The notes under the pieces: model-generated
The model's input: only the letters and a program-made list of their open reading frames with translations
Told to the model about the DNA's origin: nothing
The model's database searches: none
Part shown: piece by piece, positions 4,912 through 6,384 of the stretch
How the letters are laid out: every line of letters begins with the position of its first letter
Numbering within the stretch: the stretch's first letter is position 1
Source: Pseudomonadota bacterium
Lineage (GTDB): Bacteria > Pseudomonadota > Gammaproteobacteria > Pseudomonadales > Halieaceae
Direction: 5' to 3'
Length of the DNA: 6,384 nucleotides
Assembly (NCBI GenBank): GCA_030591305.1
Contig: JAUVBI010000185.1
Coordinates: 1-6,384 of the forward strand
Translations under genes and position numbers: made by a program

Positions 4912-6384
4912 ATGGCAAGCATAGAGCAATTACTCAGCGACATAGAAGCATCGGCAGACGGCCCACAAGTAGCGGCTATATTTGATTTTGACGGCACTAT
5001 TATCGCCGGCTATTCCGCAGTTGTTTTTATCAAAGAGCAGCTCAAGCGAGGGGACCTTTCCGCGAGCGATTTTTTTGATTTGATGACGGCCATGACCAAT
5101 TTCGGCCTGGGTAATCTCGGTTTCTCTGCAATGATGGTGGTTAACGCCCAGTTCATGAAAGGCACCGAGGAGCAGACGTACACAGATCTCGGGGAGCAAC
5201 TCTACATCGAGCAGATTGCCCGGCTTATCTATCCCGAATCGCGTGCCCTCGTAGATGCCCACCTGGCAAAGGGCCACACCCTGGCCGTTATATCTTCCGC
5301 CACGCCCTACCAGGTTGAACCCGCGGCCAGAGACCTCGGTATCAATAACGTTTTGTGTACCTATCTTGAAGTTGAGGACGGGAGGTTTACCGGGGGCGTG
5401 GTTCGACCCACCTGCTTTGGCGAGGGCAAAGTTACTGCCGCCGAAGACCTGGCCGAGAAATATAACGCGGACCTCGATAACAGCTTCTTCTATTCCGACA
5501 GCCACGACGACTTGCAGTTACTGGAAAGAGTAGGCCATCCAAAAGTCCTTAATCCAAACTCCAAACTCGAGAGAATCGCGGCGCATAATGGTTGGCCTGT
5601 TGCCTATTTCGGCAGCCGGGGACGGCCCACTGTGGCTCAATTTGTTCGTTCTGTTGCAGCCACAGCCAGCCTGGTCACCAGTTTTGCCGCCGGTCTACCC
5701 ATCCTGGCCCTGACCGGTTCCCGCCGGGCATCGCAAAATTTTTCATTCTCCCTGTTTGCCGACACAGCCGGTGCTCTAATTGGTCTGAACCTGAAAGTTA
5801 AAGGTGAAGAACACCTGTGGGAGCAACGGCCGGCCGTGTTCGTGTTTAATCACCAGAGTAAGGCAGATGTAGTGATCTGTGCCCAGCTACTGCGCCGGGA
5901 CATCGCAGGGGTAGGCAAAAAAGAAATTAAAAAAATGCCCATCATTGGCAAGGTGTTGGAATTGGGTGGCGTCGTTATGATAGACCGGGGTGATGCCAAA
6001 AGTGCCATCAAAGCGATGCAGCCACTTGTTGATGTCATGAAAAAGGAAGGCAAGTCTGTAGTGTTGGCACCCGAGGGTACCCGCACAATATCCCCCAAAC
6101 TCACGACGTTCAAAAAAGGCGCTTTCCACCTCGCCATACAAGCCGGGGTTCCAATTGTGCCTATTGTTATTCGCAATGCCGGGGACGTCGCACCCAAGGG
6201 CGACTTTGTCTATCGTCCCGCCACAGTCTATGTAGAGGTGCTGCCACCGGTAGATACCAGTAGCTGGACGCGCGAGACAATCAGTGACCATGTTCGTGAA
6301 GTACGCAATATGTTTCTAAAAACTCTGGGGCAGCCCGAAGAGAAAACGCCAACCACCACCGCAAAGACAAAAGCTAAACCCAAA
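4912..6384 (+). CDS. HAD-IB phosphatase / 1-acylglycerol-3-phosphate acyltransferase fusion (3' end beyond window)
   Basis: 491 open codons to the window edge, no stop reached. Residues about 18-225 are a HAD-IB (SerB-like) domain: DFDGT (25-29) with the nucleophile Asp25, SSAT (128-131), K173 in GEGK, and SDSHDD with D196 and D200. After a linker with a hydrophobic segment (about 245-268), residues about 290-450 are a PlsC/LPLAT domain: NHQSKAD (313-319, the catalytic His-x4-Asp), VVMIDRG (354-360), APEGTRT (386-392) and VPIVPI (413-418). The tail is Thr/Lys/Pro-rich. The family is known from bacteria, including mycobacteria, as a two-domain phosphatase-like/acyltransferase protein; it would acylate lysophosphatidate at the membrane, while the HAD substrate is unsettled. 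AGGGGG four bases before the ATG at 4912 sets the start. In-frame ATGs at 4876 and 4699 lack such a site, and the 4699 form would run through the terminator. Confidence 0.92.
   Translation, partial: MASIEQLLSDIEASADGPQVAAIFDFDGTIIAGYSAVVFIKEQLKRGDLSASDFFDLMTAMTNFGLGNLGFSAMMVVNAQFMKGTEEQTYTDLGEQLYIEQIARLIYPESRALVDAHLAKGHTLAVISSATPYQVEPAARDLGINNVLCTYLEVEDGRFTGGVVRPTCFGEGKVTAAEDLAEKYNADLDNSFFYSDSHDDLQLLERVGHPKVLNPNSKLERIAAHNGWPVAYFGSRGRPTVAQFVRSVAATASLVTSFAAGLPILALTGSRRASQNFSFSLFADTAGALIGLNLKVKGEEHLWEQRPAVFVFNHQSKADVVICAQLLRRDIAGVGKKEIKKMPIIGKVLELGGVVMIDRGDAKSAIKAMQPLVDVMKKEGKSVVLAPEGTRTISPKLTTFKKGAFHLAIQAGVPIVPIVIRNAGDVAPKGDFVYRPATVYVEVLPPVDTSSWTRETISDHVREVRNMFLKTLGQPEEKTPTTTAKTKAKPK

Noticed and set aside
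4803..4985. 60-codon plus-strand frame
   Set aside because: Its start lies within the 3' arm of the terminator and it overlaps the start of the HAD/acyltransferase gene in a different frame.
4930..5505. 191-codon open frame on the minus strand
   Set aside because: It is fully antisense to the HAD domain, whose motifs and catalytic residues are clear on the plus strand; its translation shows no recognisable domain.
5850..6291. Two overlapping minus-strand frames (5850-6197 and 5887-6291)
   Set aside because: Both are antisense to the acyltransferase domain, whose NHxxxxD and PEGTR motifs fix the plus-strand frame.
1..6384. CRISPR array, tRNA/rRNA genes, insertion sequences, toxin-antitoxin or phage-defence genes
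   Set aside because: No regularly spaced repeats, tRNA-like folds, transposase motifs or defence-system domains were seen in either strand.

Overview
The window looks like chromosomal DNA from a gammaproteobacterium, probably marine and possibly of the Cellvibrionales/Halieaceae type. That placement is an inference from the style of the encoded proteins and the gene mix (a CusCBA-type efflux operon beside a HAD-IB/acyltransferase fusion); no rRNA or marker gene confirms it. Every gene is on the minus strand from base 1 to 4500, and everything to the right of that reads on the plus strand.

Minus-strand block. Transcribed right to left, a short exported Cys/His/Met-rich protein (3370 to 3005, CopL/DUF2946-like) leads into a tripartite heavy-metal RND efflux operon of the copper/silver type. 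The order is the TolC-like outer-membrane channel (cusC-like, 2879 to 1500), the periplasmic adaptor (cusB, 1503 to 256) and the inner-membrane pump (cusA, 259 and running off the left edge). cusC/cusB and cusB/cusA each overlap by an ATGA, so translation is probably coupled. CusB keeps the three N-terminal methionines that bind Cu(I)/Ag(I) in the E. coli protein. Together these genes would move Cu(I)/Ag(I) from the periplasm or inner membrane to the outside. Upstream of them, and reading the same way, lies a short-chain dehydrogenase/reductase (4500 to 3487) that carries a twin-arginine signal with a lipobox, so it is predicted to be an exported lipoprotein, which is unusual for this family.

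Intergenic region 4501-4911. This is the least ordinary part. Next to the SDR gene is an AT-rich segment with nested inverted repeats (4528-4573) that looks like an operator. It is followed by a sigma70-like promoter (4577-4604) reading right, then about 210 bases that can fold into several hairpins and end in a textbook Rho-independent terminator (4787-4818). I call this a candidate small RNA or attenuated leader, with no family recognised.

Plus-strand block. From 4912 to the right edge runs one open frame of 491 codons, a HAD-IB phosphatase-like domain fused to a PlsC/LPLAT 1-acylglycerol-3-phosphate acyltransferase domain. It is a phospholipid/neutral-lipid type enzyme and is cut by the window end.
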